A DNA stretch of 64,000 nucleotides from Aquabacterium sp. CECT 9606 (lineage in GTDB: Bacteria > Pseudomonadota > Gammaproteobacteria > Burkholderiales > Burkholderiaceae_C), in the NCBI RefSeq assembly GCF_918741295.1, contig NZ_CAKKNB010000002.1, positions 248,001 through 312,000 on the forward strand. The letters run 5' to 3'. Made by a program: the position numbers and the translations under genes. Under the pieces are notes generated by a model. It searched no databases. It was not told the origin of the DNA and saw only the letters and a program-made list of their open reading frames with translations. Shown here piece by piece: positions 8,581 through 18,168 of the stretch (the first letter of the stretch is position 1; the number at the start of each line of letters is the position of its first letter).

Positions 8581-9222
8581 ATGACTCAGATCACCGTGAT
8601 GATTGCCGACGACCACCCTCTGATCGTGGAGGGACTGACGAGCGTGTTGGCGCGTCATGACCTGAATGTGGTCGGGTCGGCCAAAGAGGCCTCGGCCGTG
8701 GTGGATGCCCTGGCAAGCTTGCATCCCGATGTGCTGGTGCTGGACCTGCGATTTGGCGACGGCGACATCGGGGGCCTGGATGTATTGCAGCAATTGCAGG
8801 ATCGGGGGGCCGCAGTCAAAGTCGTGGTCTATACCCAGTTTGATCAGGATGAAGTGGTCCGAGAGGCCTACAAGCGTGGCGCCAAAGCGTTCGTGACGAA
8901 GAACATCGATCCCTCGGAACTGGCTGAAACCATCGTCAAGGTTCACCGTGGTGAAACCGTTTTCCTGCCCAGCATTGCCACTCGCCTGGCGCTGATGAGC
9001 GTTCGGGGCGATGAGTCGCCGCTGTCCAAGCTGCAGCCTCGGGAAGTCGAGGTGTTCAAGCTCATGGCGCAAGGCTTGACCAATGTCGAGATCGCGTCGC
9101 TCCTGAACCTCTCGCCCAAAACCATCAGCACCACCAGCCAGTCGATCAAGGACCACCTGGGCATTCACCGGCCTGCGGACATCACCTTGCTGGCCGTGAG
9201 GTGCGGCCTCATCGAGCCTTGA
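8581..9222 (+). CDS. NarL/LuxR-family response regulator
   Basis: 213 residues. The receiver domain (1-~125) has the acidic pair D10-D11 (ADDHP), the phospho-acceptor D55 in VLVLDLRF, and a conserved late lysine (FVTKN). A linker leads to the LuxR-type DNA-binding domain (~145-210): LQPREVEVFKLMAQGLTN, then EIASLLNLSPKTIS, a standard four-helix HTH. It is the first gene of a tight operon: the TonB receptor starts 12 bases later, followed by a binding protein and a HisKA_3 histidine kinase which is its obvious partner. Likely regulates its own operon and the divergent secreted protein gene. Confidence 0.92.
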   Translation: MTQITVMIADDHPLIVEGLTSVLARHDLNVVGSAKEASAVVDALASLHPDVLVLDLRFGDGDIGGLDVLQQLQDRGAAVKVVVYTQFDQDEVVREAYKRGAKAFVTKNIDPSELAETIVKVHRGETVFLPSIATRLALMSVRGDESPLSKLQPREVEVFKLMAQGLTNVEIASLLNLSPKTISTTSQSIKDHLGIHRPADITLLAVRCGLIEP

Positions 9223-9234
9223 TCTGTTTGTCCC

Positions 9235-11370
9235 ATGAATCCAAAGCAGTTCCTTGGCCAGGTGATGGTGGCCACCATTGTCTTCGCCAGTTTGGCGCGG
9301 GCTCAAGAGGTTGACGCCATAGACCTGAGCGATGCCAGTTACCCCGTCGTGATCACGCCGACCCGTCTGCGCCAGTCACTGGCCGATGTACCCGCCAGCG
9401 TCACCATCATCACGGCCGACACCCTGCGCCGCCATGGCATCACCCGGATCGAAGAGGCCTTGCGCATGGTGCCGGGCATGGCGGTGTCCCAAGCCACTGG
9501 CAATGATTTTCGAATCAATTTCCATGGCACCAGTGCCACCAGCCCGCGCCGGCTGAATGTGCTGATCGATGGCGTCTCGGCGTACATGCCGGCGTTTTCG
9601 CAAGTGCCCTGGAGCTTGCTTCCGGTGGCCCTGGAGGACGTGGAAAGGATCGAAGTGATCCGTGGCCCTGATTCGTCCGCCTATGGCCCCAACTCCATGA
9701 CGGCGGTGGTCAACATCCTGACCAAGCATCCCAAGGATGTCGAGCGGGGGCTGGTGGCCATGTCGGCGGGTGCTCACAGCATGCTGGATGGCACCGTGCG
9801 TCTGGCCACCAACGTGGGCGCGACCAGCCTGAGGGCCACGGTCAGTTCACGCCATGATCATGGCTACGACAGCAGCACGAGCTATGGTGCCGGTCGCGAT
9901 GGCACCAGCATCAACCAACTCAACCTGCGCGCCCAGCATGAGTTGGGCGGCGGGTCATCGCTGGATGTGCAGGCCGCTTACGTTGGGGGCAAGATCGAGG
10001 ATGGCGTGGTCGATCCATTCCAGGTCAGCCCGCCCGACCAGGTGATCAACCGTTCGGTGCTCAGCGGGCGTTGGACCAAGTCCTTGTCAGCCGTTCACGA
10101 AATTCAGGTGAATGCTTCTCACGCCACCACCTCGGCCAGGCAACGCTGGACGTCCTGTTGGCCGCAAGCCGCTTATTGGCCCGAAGTGCGCGAACTTTTC
10201 CAATCCAACCCTGAACTCGTCAACCGGGTGTTGGCGGGGCAGCCGCCCACTGGTGGGTCAGCGCGCGACAACGAACTCCTGGGCCAGATTGTTCTGCGCC
10301 TTCTTGGTCAGGGGGGGCTGGCCTCCAGCCTGGCCATGACGACCTGCGGATCAGTCAATCAGGACGGGTGGGAGTCCCGCACCCAGATTGAGGTTCAGGA
10401 TACGTTCGTCATGTCCGATCAGCTGCGGTTTGTCGGCGGGGCGGGCTTGCGCCATCAACGCGCCAGCAGTGAAACCTACTTTGGTGGCAGCGTCAGCAAC
10501 AATGTTCAGTGGGTCTTCGGGCATGCTGAATACCGACCTGTGGATTGGTTGACCACGAACGTTGGTGGCTATGGCGAATCGAACTCGCTGAGCGGCAGCA
10601 CTTTCTCGCCCAGGCTGGCCGTCAATGTACGGTTGTCCGACCATCAGACGGTGCGGGCGGTGGTGTCGAAGGGCACGCGGACACCCGATCTTTTTGAAGA
10701 GCGTGCCAACTGGAGCTACACCGTCAGGGATTTGAGTGTCCCGATCGATGGGTCCACCACCGGGCATTTGTTCACCGCCGTCAAGGCCCGGTCCGACCTG
10801 TCCAGTGAACAGATCTGGTCACATGAGCTCGGCTACCTGCTCATGCTTCCGCGCATCGGTCTGAGCCTGGATGCGCGGGTGTTCGACGATCACCTGAGCA
10901 AGCTGATCTCGGAGCGGCTGACCACACTTGATTTCTCGCCAGACAACAGCGGCTCTGTGCGTTTGACAGGGGCCGAATTGCAGCTCAACTGGACGCTTTC
11001 AGATCGGTGGTCGACATGGGCCAACTACGGCTACCTGCTGAGCCGTGAGGTCAGCCACATTGAAGAGACGATGCAGTACTCGCGCCACAGTGGCGCCTTG
11101 GGGGTGAGCCTGGCCTTTTCCAAAAACTGGAGTGCGGGGGTGGCCCACTATGCGGCCAGTGGCGACGGCGTGTACCAGCTGAGGTATGGGCGCACCGACC
11201 TGACGATCGGGCATGCATTGTCGATGGGCGCACAAGCAGGCTCCCTGTCGTTGACGTTGAGCTACCTGGACGTTCCGGCGGTGAACACCTACCTGGATGC
11301 CACACGCTACTTCACCTCCAGGTACGACAGGCAACTGAGCATTCACGGTCAGGTCCGTGTAGCGTTCTGA
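9235..11370 (+). CDS. TonB-dependent outer-membrane receptor
   Basis: 711 residues with a signal peptide (to ~residue 23, SLARAQ). The N-terminal plug domain (~35-150) shows the usual wording: VVITPTRLRQSLADVPASVT, LRRHGITRIEEALRMVPGM, the IRINF-like FRINFHG, LNVLIDGVSAY and VERIEVIRGPDSSAYG. The barrel follows and ends in VRVAF with terminal Phe. Two cysteines in an extracellular-loop region (TSCWPQ and MTTCGS) may form a disulphide. It should import a scarce ligand with TonB/ExbBD energy. Unusually, it is embedded in a two-component operon with a periplasmic binding protein, so its ligand is probably also the signal. There is no N-terminal FecA-type signalling extension. Confidence 0.92.
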   Translation: MNPKQFLGQVMVATIVFASLARAQEVDAIDLSDASYPVVITPTRLRQSLADVPASVTIITADTLRRHGITRIEEALRMVPGMAVSQATGNDFRINFHGTSATSPRRLNVLIDGVSAYMPAFSQVPWSLLPVALEDVERIEVIRGPDSSAYGPNSMTAVVNILTKHPKDVERGLVAMSAGAHSMLDGTVRLATNVGATSLRATVSSRHDHGYDSSTSYGAGRDGTSINQLNLRAQHELGGGSSLDVQAAYVGGKIEDGVVDPFQVSPPDQVINRSVLSGRWTKSLSAVHEIQVNASHATTSARQRWTSCWPQAAYWPEVRELFQSNPELVNRVLAGQPPTGGSARDNELLGQIVLRLLGQGGLASSLAMTTCGSVNQDGWESRTQIEVQDTFVMSDQLRFVGGAGLRHQRASSETYFGGSVSNNVQWVFGHAEYRPVDWLTTNVGGYGESNSLSGSTFSPRLAVNVRLSDHQTVRAVVSKGTRTPDLFEERANWSYTVRDLSVPIDGSTTGHLFTAVKARSDLSSEQIWSHELGYLLMLPRIGLSLDARVFDDHLSKLISERLTTLDFSPDNSGSVRLTGAELQLNWTLSDRWSTWANYGYLLSREVSHIEETMQYSRHSGALGVSLAFSKNWSAGVAHYAASGDGVYQLRYGRTDLTIGHALSMGAQAGSLSLTLSYLDVPAVNTYLDATRYFTSRYDRQLSIHGQVRVAF

Positions 11371-11386
11371 GCGTGGTGACGACGCC

Positions 11387-12331
11387 GTGAAACTTGATCC
11401 CGCCCGTCGCCGATCGCTGCGCCTGTTGGCGAGGCTTGGTGCGGGACAGTGTTGGGTCGGGCCGGTGGCCCATGCGGCCGGGCCTGGCCCTTCTCGGGAA
11501 TTGCGCATCATCACCAGCCCTGATGGAGCCTCGGGTGCACAGATTCTTCAGGCCTTGAGGTTGCGTTATCCCGCGTTGGTGGTGGAGGCCGATCCACTGG
11601 TGCTGGAGGCTCGCAAAGGCCCGGCCATGACCGTGTCCATCGGGCCTGCGGCTTTGCGGCGGGCTTTGGAGGCCGGTTCCAGGAATCCGCTGGTTTCGGT
11701 GTTGACCTCCAGCCAGACCTACCGGCGCCTGCTGGCCCAGGACGTGGTGAGCGACCGCAGCGGGATCACCGCCATCTATGCCGAGGCATCTCCTTTGGCG
11801 CAGCTCCAGTTGATCGCGGCGATCTTCGAGCGCCGAATCACGGTCGGTGTGCTGCTCTCGGATGCCTCTGCGTACCTTGAACGGCTATTGCGGCAGGCAG
11901 CGGCCAGCGTGGGCCTTGATTTGTTGGTGGAGCAGCTGGCGGCGTCCTCTGATGTGGCCCGCTCGCTCACGCGGTTGCGCGGCGCCCACGTGTTGCTGGC
12001 CGTGCCCGACAGCACCCTTTACACACCCGAGACGCTCAGGGTGCTGCTCGAATCGACATACCGCCGTGGCATGCCCGTGGTGGGCTTCTCATCTGCCACC
12101 GTGGTGGCCGGTACCTTGGCCACGGCCTATTGCGCGGTGGATGACGTGGTCGCGGACCTGGTCGAGTTGATCGAAGGCACGGGTGCATCGGGCTCCGCGC
12201 CCTTGCCTGAACCCCGCTTCCCGCAATACTGGCGAGTCATCGTCAACGAAAACGTGGCCCGGTCATTGGGGATGCCCATGAGCGACAAGGTTCGCCAGTT
12301 GGGCAAACAGCCACCAGGGCGGCCTCGATGA
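11387..12331 (+). CDS. Periplasmic ABC-type substrate-binding-like protein, no cognate permease
   Basis: 314 residues from the GTG at 11387. The start carries a basic N-region and a short hydrophobic stretch resembling a signal peptide (RRRSLRLLARLG...AHAAG), possibly Tat-like though only a weak RR motif is seen. The body has alternating beta/alpha units (LRIITSPDGASGAQILQALR, VSIGPAALRRAL, VSVLTSSQTYRRLL, ITVGVLLSDASAYLERLL, GAHVLLAVPDSTLYTP, GMPVVGFSSATVVAGTLAT), the pattern of the ABC_sub_bind / LuxP-like periplasmic binding fold. No permease or ATPase is nearby. Its stop overlaps the ATG of the histidine kinase, so it most likely presents a ligand to that kinase, as TorT does to TorS. That role is inference. 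Confidence 0.8.
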   Translation: MKLDPARRRSLRLLARLGAGQCWVGPVAHAAGPGPSRELRIITSPDGASGAQILQALRLRYPALVVEADPLVLEARKGPAMTVSIGPAALRRALEAGSRNPLVSVLTSSQTYRRLLAQDVVSDRSGITAIYAEASPLAQLQLIAAIFERRITVGVLLSDASAYLERLLRQAAASVGLDLLVEQLAASSDVARSLTRLRGAHVLLAVPDSTLYTPETLRVLLESTYRRGMPVVGFSSATVVAGTLATAYCAVDDVVADLVELIEGTGASGSAPLPEPRFPQYWRVIVNENVARSLGMPMSDKVRQLGKQPPGRPR

Positions 12332-13782
12332 TGGGCCGTGTCCTGAGCCAGTGGGGCATCGCGACCAGGTTGCTGGTCATTGCTGTGCTGCCTGCCAGCA
12401 TCATGTTCGTGTCGGTGACTGCCGCGCTGTATGGCCTGGCCCAGCGTGATGTGCGCCGCGACGTTGCCGCGCGGGGGCAACTCGTCGCGATGGCTTTGGC
12501 ACAAAGCAGCCAGTACGGCCTGGTGTCGGGCAACACGGCTTACCTGCGAACAACCCTGCGCCACCTGATCGAGGCGGACCCCAGCATCGCGTGCATCGCC
12601 ATCACCGATGCGGTGGCCCGCCCAGTGGTGTCCGACTGCCAGGGCGACATGCCCGGCGAGACCGAGTCGTTCGAGGTGCCAATCCGCATCGAGTCGCTGC
12701 CGGAGGTTGACCAATTCGAGTCCATCCCCACGCCGCCAAGGGAAGGCGCCTGGCGCAAGGTCGGTAGCGTGCGGGTCACCATGTCGCCAGCGCCCATTTT
12801 TGAATCCAAGCGCCGGGCGCTGCTGGTGGCCTTCGCCTTCGTGCTGGCGGCCGCCGTGGCGAGCTGCCTGATTGCACTTCGATTGGCCCGGCGATTGCGG
12901 GACACGCTGGGCTCCGTGATGGCGGCCTTGCGCGATGTTCGCCAGGGCCGTTTCCAGGTGAAACTGGCCACCGACCAAGAGGGTGAGTTGGGCGAGTTGC
13001 AAAGGACGATCGTGCAAATGGCCGGCACCCTGGATGCTTCGCGGCATGACCTGGAGCAGCAGGTGGCCAAACGCACGCAGCAATTGCAGGAGGCTGTGGA
13101 CCTGGCCCGTCAGGCCGATGCCGAGAAGCGGCGACTCATCGTGCGCAGCAATGCCTTGGTTGAGGAGGAGCGGAGGCGCATTGCCTTGGACCTCCACGAT
13201 CACCTGGGTGCGTCCCTGATCTCGGTGCGGCTGGAGGCCAGCGGCCTGGTGGCCCGGGCCCGCGCCAAGGGCGACCTGGAGATGGAGGGCGATGCCCGCA
13301 GGATCGCCACCACGGCGCAGTCACTCTACGCAAGCACCCGCGACATCGTCAAGCGCCTGCGCCCCGAAGTCATCGACACCTTGGGCCTGGCAGGCGCTGT
13401 GGAGGAGCTCGTGCGGCATGCTGACCAGGTTCACCCGGCGGCGCGCTTCACCTTCCAGGCGGACCCTGGCTTTCCCGATGTGCGCGGCGAGCTGGCCATG
13501 CCGGCCTACCGCGTGGCGCAGGAGGCGCTCAACAACATCGCCAAGCATTCGGACGCGACCATGGCCTCGGTGACCTTGAGTGCGCTGCCAGAGACGGGGC
13601 ACCTGCGCATGGTGATCCATGACAATGGCCGAGGTTTTGAGCCCCAGTCGCCGCACGGCACCGGCATTGGCTTGATCGGCATGCGCGAACGCGTGGCCGC
13701 CGTGGGTGGCGAACTGCGCATCACCTCAGTGCCAGGCCAGGGCACCACCGTGTGCGTGACCTGGCCCCTGCCCGCGAAGTGA
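12328..13782 (+). CDS. Membrane sensor histidine kinase (HisKA_3/NarX type)
   Basis: 484 residues. TM1 ~12-32, a periplasmic region ~35-160, TM2 ~170-190, a HAMP segment (RRLRDTLGSVMAALRDVRQG), a coiled coil (EQQVAKRTQQLQEAVDLARQ), then the dimerisation/phosphotransfer domain with IALDLHDHLGASL (phospho-acceptor His ~290). The ATPase domain follows with the N box EALNNIAKHSDA and G boxes DNGRGFEP and GTGIGLIGMRERV. All residues for an active kinase are present. The start overlaps the binding-protein stop (ATGATG at 12328). Partner of the NarL-type regulator at 8581; the periplasmic domain probably reads the binding protein at 11387. Confidence 0.93.
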   Translation: MMGRVLSQWGIATRLLVIAVLPASIMFVSVTAALYGLAQRDVRRDVAARGQLVAMALAQSSQYGLVSGNTAYLRTTLRHLIEADPSIACIAITDAVARPVVSDCQGDMPGETESFEVPIRIESLPEVDQFESIPTPPREGAWRKVGSVRVTMSPAPIFESKRRALLVAFAFVLAAAVASCLIALRLARRLRDTLGSVMAALRDVRQGRFQVKLATDQEGELGELQRTIVQMAGTLDASRHDLEQQVAKRTQQLQEAVDLARQADAEKRRLIVRSNALVEEERRRIALDLHDHLGASLISVRLEASGLVARARAKGDLEMEGDARRIATTAQSLYASTRDIVKRLRPEVIDTLGLAGAVEELVRHADQVHPAARFTFQADPGFPDVRGELAMPAYRVAQEALNNIAKHSDATMASVTLSALPETGHLRMVIHDNGRGFEPQSPHGTGIGLIGMRERVAAVGGELRITSVPGQGTTVCVTWPLPAK

Positions 13783-13783
13783 T

Positions 13784-16246
13784 TCAGGCCGGTGCTTGCC
13801 AGTCGGTGATCAAGGTGTCGAACTGCTCCACGGGCACGGGCTTGCTGTACAGGTAGCCCTGTGCCAGCTCGCAGCCCAAGGCTTTGAGCTCATCGCGCTG
13901 CGCGCCGGTCTCCACGCCTTCGGCCACCAGCGTCATGCGCAGGCCGCGCGCCAGGCTGACGATGGCCTGCACCAGGGCGGCGCTGTCGGGGTTGGTGGTG
14001 AGTTCGCGGATGAAGGACCGGTCGATCTTGAGCACGTCCACCGGAAAGCGAGACAGATAGGACAGCGACGAGTAGCCCGTGCCAAAGTCATCAATGGCGA
14101 TGCTGATGCCCATGTGGTGCAGGCGCTGCAGCGTTGAGCGCACCTCGGTGGGGTCGTTGAGCAGCAGGCTCTCGGTGATCTCCAGCTCGATCCACTCGGG
14201 CTTGCAACCGGTGGCCTCCATGGCCGCGTAGATCGTGGCCACCAGGTCGTTGTTGTAAAACTGCTTGGGCGACAGGTTCACCGCGATCTTCAAAGGCTTG
14301 GCGGCGTGCTCGTTCCACCGGTGGGTGGCCGCAAAGGCCGTGTGCAAGGCCCATTCGCTCATGCCCAGGATCAGGCCCGTGTCTTCGGCGATGCTGATGA
14401 ACTGGTCAGGCGGCACCAGGCCGCGCGTGGGGTGGCGCCAGCGCATCAGGGCTTCGGCGCCCACCATCTCGCCGGTCATCAGGTCCACCTTGGGTTGGTA
14501 GAACAGCTCCAGCTCGGAGCGGACCACGGCCTTGCGCAAGTCGCTTTCAATCTTCAGGCGTTCGCGCGCGCTGCTGGTCAGTTCGGGCGAGTAGTACTGG
14601 AAGTTGTCGCGGCCGCAACGCTTGGCGTGGTGCATGGCCGCGTCCGCATGCGCGATCAACTCGGTGGCGGCCACCCCATCGAACGGGAAGACGGCGATGC
14701 CGGCGCTGGCCGTCACCATGATCTCGGTGTCGGCCAGGTGGATGGGCGCGCGGAAAGCGTTCTTCAAATGGCTCAAGGTCGCGCCCACGTCCAGCGCCTG
14801 GCGGATCTTGGGCACCACGATCGCGAACTCGTCACCGCCAATGCGCGCCACCGTGTCGTAGCCGCGCAGGTGTTGTCCCAAACGGCTGGCGATGGCTTTG
14901 AGCAAGGCATCGCCCGTGGGTTGCCCCAGTGAATCGTTGACCTTTTGGAAGTGGTCGATGCCCAGGATCACCAGGCCAAAGGTGAGCTGGTGGCGGGTCG
15001 AGTCCGAGATGGCCTGCTGCAAGGCATTGCGCAGCATGGCGCGGTTGGGCAGATGCGTCAGGGCGTCGTAGTAGGCCAGTTGGTGGGTCTGGCGCTCCAA
15101 TGTCTTCAAGGCCGTGAGGTCTTGCGTCACGCCCATCACCCGCACGGGCCGGCCCTTGTCCGTGTACTCGATGCGGACCCAGCTGTGCAACTCGTTGAGC
15201 GAGCCATTGGCGCCCGTCAGACTGTGGTCGTGGTGGAACTCGGTGCGCTGCTGTTCAACGGCCTGGCGGTAGGCCTCGACCACACCACTGACCTGTCCCG
15301 CCGGGAATTGCTCGACCAGCTGGTTGAAGCTGAAGTCGGCCTCGGCCGGCAGGCCCAGCAGATCGCGGCCCACGCTGCTGATCTGCGCTTGCTTGAGCAC
15401 CAGGTCCAGGCTCCAGTGGCCGATGGGGGCCATGCGCTGCGCGTCTTCCAACTGGCCTTGCGCCTCCTTGAGCGCGGAGATGTCGCGGCCAATGGTGAAG
15501 GCCCCGATCACCTCGCCTTGCGCATTGCGCGTGGGCACGATGGCCAGGTCGGCGATGCCGCGGATCATGCCGCGCTCATTGAAGTAGTAGTAGGTGTACA
15601 GGTGGCGGCCACGGCGCCCTTCGCTCATGCATTTGCGCAGTTCGGCTTCCAGTTCTCGCGCCTGCTCGCTGCTTGAATCGTCGGTGGGGCGGCGGCCCAG
15701 AAAGGCTTCGGCGGGCACACCGCTCAGGCGCAGCATGGCCGGGTTCACATAGGTGCGCCGGCACTCCAGGTCAAAGTGGGCAATGGTGTCGGGGGTGGCA
15801 TCTTCCAGGGCCTTGAGGTTGCTGCCGGCTTGCAGCAGGGCCTCGCTCTGCTTGTGCTGGGTCAGGTCTTGCACCACGGCGAACAAGGTGATGGGTTCGC
15901 CATCGTCCGAGTAGCTGATCTCGCCCTGGTAGTGCAGGTGGCGGGTCTGCCCGCCATGGACCACCGAGCATTGGTACTGAAGGTGCGTGCGCCGGTGCTT
16001 GAAGGCCCCGCGCCACAGCTGGTGGATGTTGTCCCGCTCGTGCTCGGGGTGCAGGCGCAGCAGCTCGACAACCGAGGGGGCCCAGCCCGCGGGCTGGCCC
16101 AGCATCTCGCACAGGCGCGGTGACACGAAAGAAATCTGGCCCACGAAGTCGAACTCCAGGGAGCCGATGTGGGCCATGGTCTGCGCCCGGTCCCAGTGGG
16201 ATTGGGCATCAAGGCGGTTCTTCGTGGTGGCGTTCAGCGAGTGCAT
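13784..16246 (-). CDS. PAS-GGDEF-EAL cyclic-di-GMP protein
   Basis: 820 residues from the ATG at 16246 (MHSLNATTKN); the frame is open to 16318 without support. No membrane segment is visible, so it is cytoplasmic. Three PAS-type sensor domains fill roughly residues 20-390, with linkers such as LFAVVQDLTQHKQ and GAFTIGRDISALKEAQ. The GGDEF domain (~400-560) has the intact motif VARIGGDEFAIVV. The EAL domain (~570-815) has GAEALMRWRHPTRG, ITESLLLNDP and IDDFGTGYSSLSYL, so both cyclase and phosphodiesterase signatures are intact. Convergent with the histidine kinase; the stops are 1 base apart. Signal sensed is unknown. Confidence 0.92.
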   Translation of the reverse strand: MHSLNATTKNRLDAQSHWDRAQTMAHIGSLEFDFVGQISFVSPRLCEMLGQPAGWAPSVVELLRLHPEHERDNIHQLWRGAFKHRRTHLQYQCSVVHGGQTRHLHYQGEISYSDDGEPITLFAVVQDLTQHKQSEALLQAGSNLKALEDATPDTIAHFDLECRRTYVNPAMLRLSGVPAEAFLGRRPTDDSSSEQARELEAELRKCMSEGRRGRHLYTYYYFNERGMIRGIADLAIVPTRNAQGEVIGAFTIGRDISALKEAQGQLEDAQRMAPIGHWSLDLVLKQAQISSVGRDLLGLPAEADFSFNQLVEQFPAGQVSGVVEAYRQAVEQQRTEFHHDHSLTGANGSLNELHSWVRIEYTDKGRPVRVMGVTQDLTALKTLERQTHQLAYYDALTHLPNRAMLRNALQQAISDSTRHQLTFGLVILGIDHFQKVNDSLGQPTGDALLKAIASRLGQHLRGYDTVARIGGDEFAIVVPKIRQALDVGATLSHLKNAFRAPIHLADTEIMVTASAGIAVFPFDGVAATELIAHADAAMHHAKRCGRDNFQYYSPELTSSARERLKIESDLRKAVVRSELELFYQPKVDLMTGEMVGAEALMRWRHPTRGLVPPDQFISIAEDTGLILGMSEWALHTAFAATHRWNEHAAKPLKIAVNLSPKQFYNNDLVATIYAAMEATGCKPEWIELEITESLLLNDPTEVRSTLQRLHHMGISIAIDDFGTGYSSLSYLSRFPVDVLKIDRSFIRELTTNPDSAALVQAIVSLARGLRMTLVAEGVETGAQRDELKALGCELAQGYLYSKPVPVEQFDTLITDWQAPA

Positions 16247-16375
16247 TGGCGTGGGGCCCCTCAAGTGGATGACGCTGTGTCGAGCAATGCACCCCTTGCA
16301 ACGACACTGTGGCCCCACTCATATCGGCCCGCACGAAACTGACTTGAGGGCCTGCCTGATTGCCCCATTTGATGT

Positions 16376-17020
16376 TCAGTGCGCAACCGTGAAACGTTGC
16401 CGCAGATGCCGGGCTTTCTCCAGTTCGTCCACGATCGCCACGGCGAGGTCGGTGGTAGAGATGCGACCCGGACCGCCCGCGCTGTCCTGCAGGGGTTCGT
16501 TGCTGCCCAGCCGATAGTGGCCTGTGCGCTCGCCGGGCTCCAGAAGAATCGGGGGCGAGACAAAGCTCCAGTCCAGCGAGGATTCGGTCTGCAACTCGGT
16601 CAGGGCCTGGCGCGCGGCCAGAGCGCCTTGCTTCCACTCGGCGGGGAACTCCGGCGTGTCGACCAATTGCACGCCGGGGGCGACGAACAGGCTGCCTGCG
16701 CCACCCACCACCAGGAGGCGTTTGATGCCGGCGGCCTTGACGCCCGAGACGATGGCGCGCGCGCCCCGCAGGAACTGGTCGTGCAGGTCGGGCACGGCCC
16801 AGCCGGGGTTGTAGGCGCTGACCACCGCATCATGGCCTTGGACGGCTTGGGCGACTTCGGCGGCGTTTTGCGCATCGGCCTGGACCACGGTGAGGCCGGG
16901 GGCCGGGGTGAGCTTGGCGGGGTGGCGGGCCAGCACGGTGACCTGGTGGTCACGCTGCAGCAGCTCGGCCAGGACGGCTGATCCGACAAAACCCGTGGCG
17001 CCAATCAATGCGATCTTCAT
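16376..17020 (-). CDS. NAD(P)H-binding oxidoreductase (atypical SDR, YwnB/NmrA-like)
   Basis: 214 residues from the ATG at 17020, preceded by a GGAG ribosome-binding site. The N-terminus MKIALIGATGFVGSAVLAEL is the GxxGxxG dinucleotide-binding motif; HDAVVSAYNPGW and IKRLLVVGGAGSLFV are typical of the short NAD(P)H-binding family (PF13460-like) with no catalytic YxxxK. The substrate is unknown; members are often redox or quinone stress-related. It is divergent from a LysR regulator across 103 bases, the classical arrangement for a regulator and its target. Confidence 0.88.
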   Translation of the reverse strand: MKIALIGATGFVGSAVLAELLQRDHQVTVLARHPAKLTPAPGLTVVQADAQNAAEVAQAVQGHDAVVSAYNPGWAVPDLHDQFLRGARAIVSGVKAAGIKRLLVVGGAGSLFVAPGVQLVDTPEFPAEWKQGALAARQALTELQTESSLDWSFVSPPILLEPGERTGHYRLGSNEPLQDSAGGPGRISTTDLAVAIVDELEKARHLRQRFTVAH

Positions 17021-17123
17021 GGTGATTTCTCCGTTGCGTTGCGATGTCTCCACGATACGAACTTCACAATCACAGGGGAAGTCCTCAAAATAGGTTTTCA
17101 TTGTTTAGAAAAACTGCACAAAC

Positions 17124-18062
17124 GTGATCGATCAACTCAAGCGCATGGCCACATTTGCCGCCGTGGTGGAGCAAGGCTCTTTCGGCGCCGCCGCCCGGGC
17201 ATTGGGCACCACCACCTCGGCGGTCAGCCAGCAGATTCGCGCGCTGGAGCGGGAAGTGGGCATGACGCTGCTGGCGCGCTCGACCCGGCAGGTGGCCCTG
17301 ACCACCGCCGGCCAGCGCTTTCATGAAGGCTGCGCTGAGATGGTGGCCGCCGCCCGGCGCGCGGGCCAGACCCTGCTGGAGATGCGCGATGCACCGGTGG
17401 GTGAGTTGCGCATGACCGTGCCCGCCGGCTTTGCACGCATGCTGGGCGATGCCCTGAAGCCATTGCTGCAGCACCACCCACAGTTGGGCCTGCATTTGCT
17501 GGCCGACGATGCCCACACCGACCTGGTGGCCGAGCGCATGGACCTGGCCCTGCGCTTTGGGCGCCTGCCCGATTCCAACTGGGTGGCCCAGCCGCTGGGG
17601 CACTTGCGCATGCAGTTGTGCGCGGCGCCCAGCTACCTTGCCCGCCATGGCATCCCGGTGCACCCTGATGACCTGGCTCAACACGATGCCGTGCAGCTCA
17701 ACACGGGCCGGGTGGCGCCGCACTTGAACCTGCTGGACCCGGTGGGCCGGGCCGTGTCCGTCAAGCCCGCCTGGCGCAGCCGCCTGAGCAGCAACAGCCA
17801 ATCGTGGGTGCAGCACATGTGCGAGGCCGGCCTGGGTGTGGCCGTGCTGGCCGCGCACGACACGGTGGACACCCTGCGCGAAGGCCGCGTGGTGCCCGTG
17901 CTGCCCGGCTGGTCGCTGCCACCTTTGCCCATCTACGCCTTGACGCCGCAGCGTGGCGCACAGCCGGCCAAGGTGCGGCTGGCGCTGGAGGCTTTGCTGG
18001 CGCACATGGCGCAATGGCCGGATTCGGTTCATGTGCCACGCCAGGAGGGACTGCATTCATAG
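17124..18062 (+). CDS. LysR-family transcriptional regulator
   Basis: 312 residues from the GTG at 17124 (an ATG in frame lies at 17145 but would cut into helix 1). The winged HTH is at the N-terminus: FAAVVEQGSFGAAARALGTT followed by SAVSQQIRALEREVGMTLL. The remainder is the periplasmic-binding-like effector domain with GELRMTVPAGFA and the late motif VRLALEALLAHM. Most similar in style to the CrgA/AaeR group. It probably controls the divergent NAD(P)H oxidoreductase at 16376-17020 and itself. No cofactor can be inferred. Confidence 0.92.
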   Translation: MIDQLKRMATFAAVVEQGSFGAAARALGTTTSAVSQQIRALEREVGMTLLARSTRQVALTTAGQRFHEGCAEMVAAARRAGQTLLEMRDAPVGELRMTVPAGFARMLGDALKPLLQHHPQLGLHLLADDAHTDLVAERMDLALRFGRLPDSNWVAQPLGHLRMQLCAAPSYLARHGIPVHPDDLAQHDAVQLNTGRVAPHLNLLDPVGRAVSVKPAWRSRLSSNSQSWVQHMCEAGLGVAVLAAHDTVDTLREGRVVPVLPGWSLPPLPIYALTPQRGAQPAKVRLALEALLAHMAQWPDSVHVPRQEGLHS

Positions 18063-18168
18063 GGATGGCGCAGACCGATGGGGCGCCAGCAAAATCAAAG
18101 GCGATCGTGCTGGCCAATGTGGGTCACAGCACGATCTAGCGGAATCATCTTTCCTGGAAAGGACTGCC

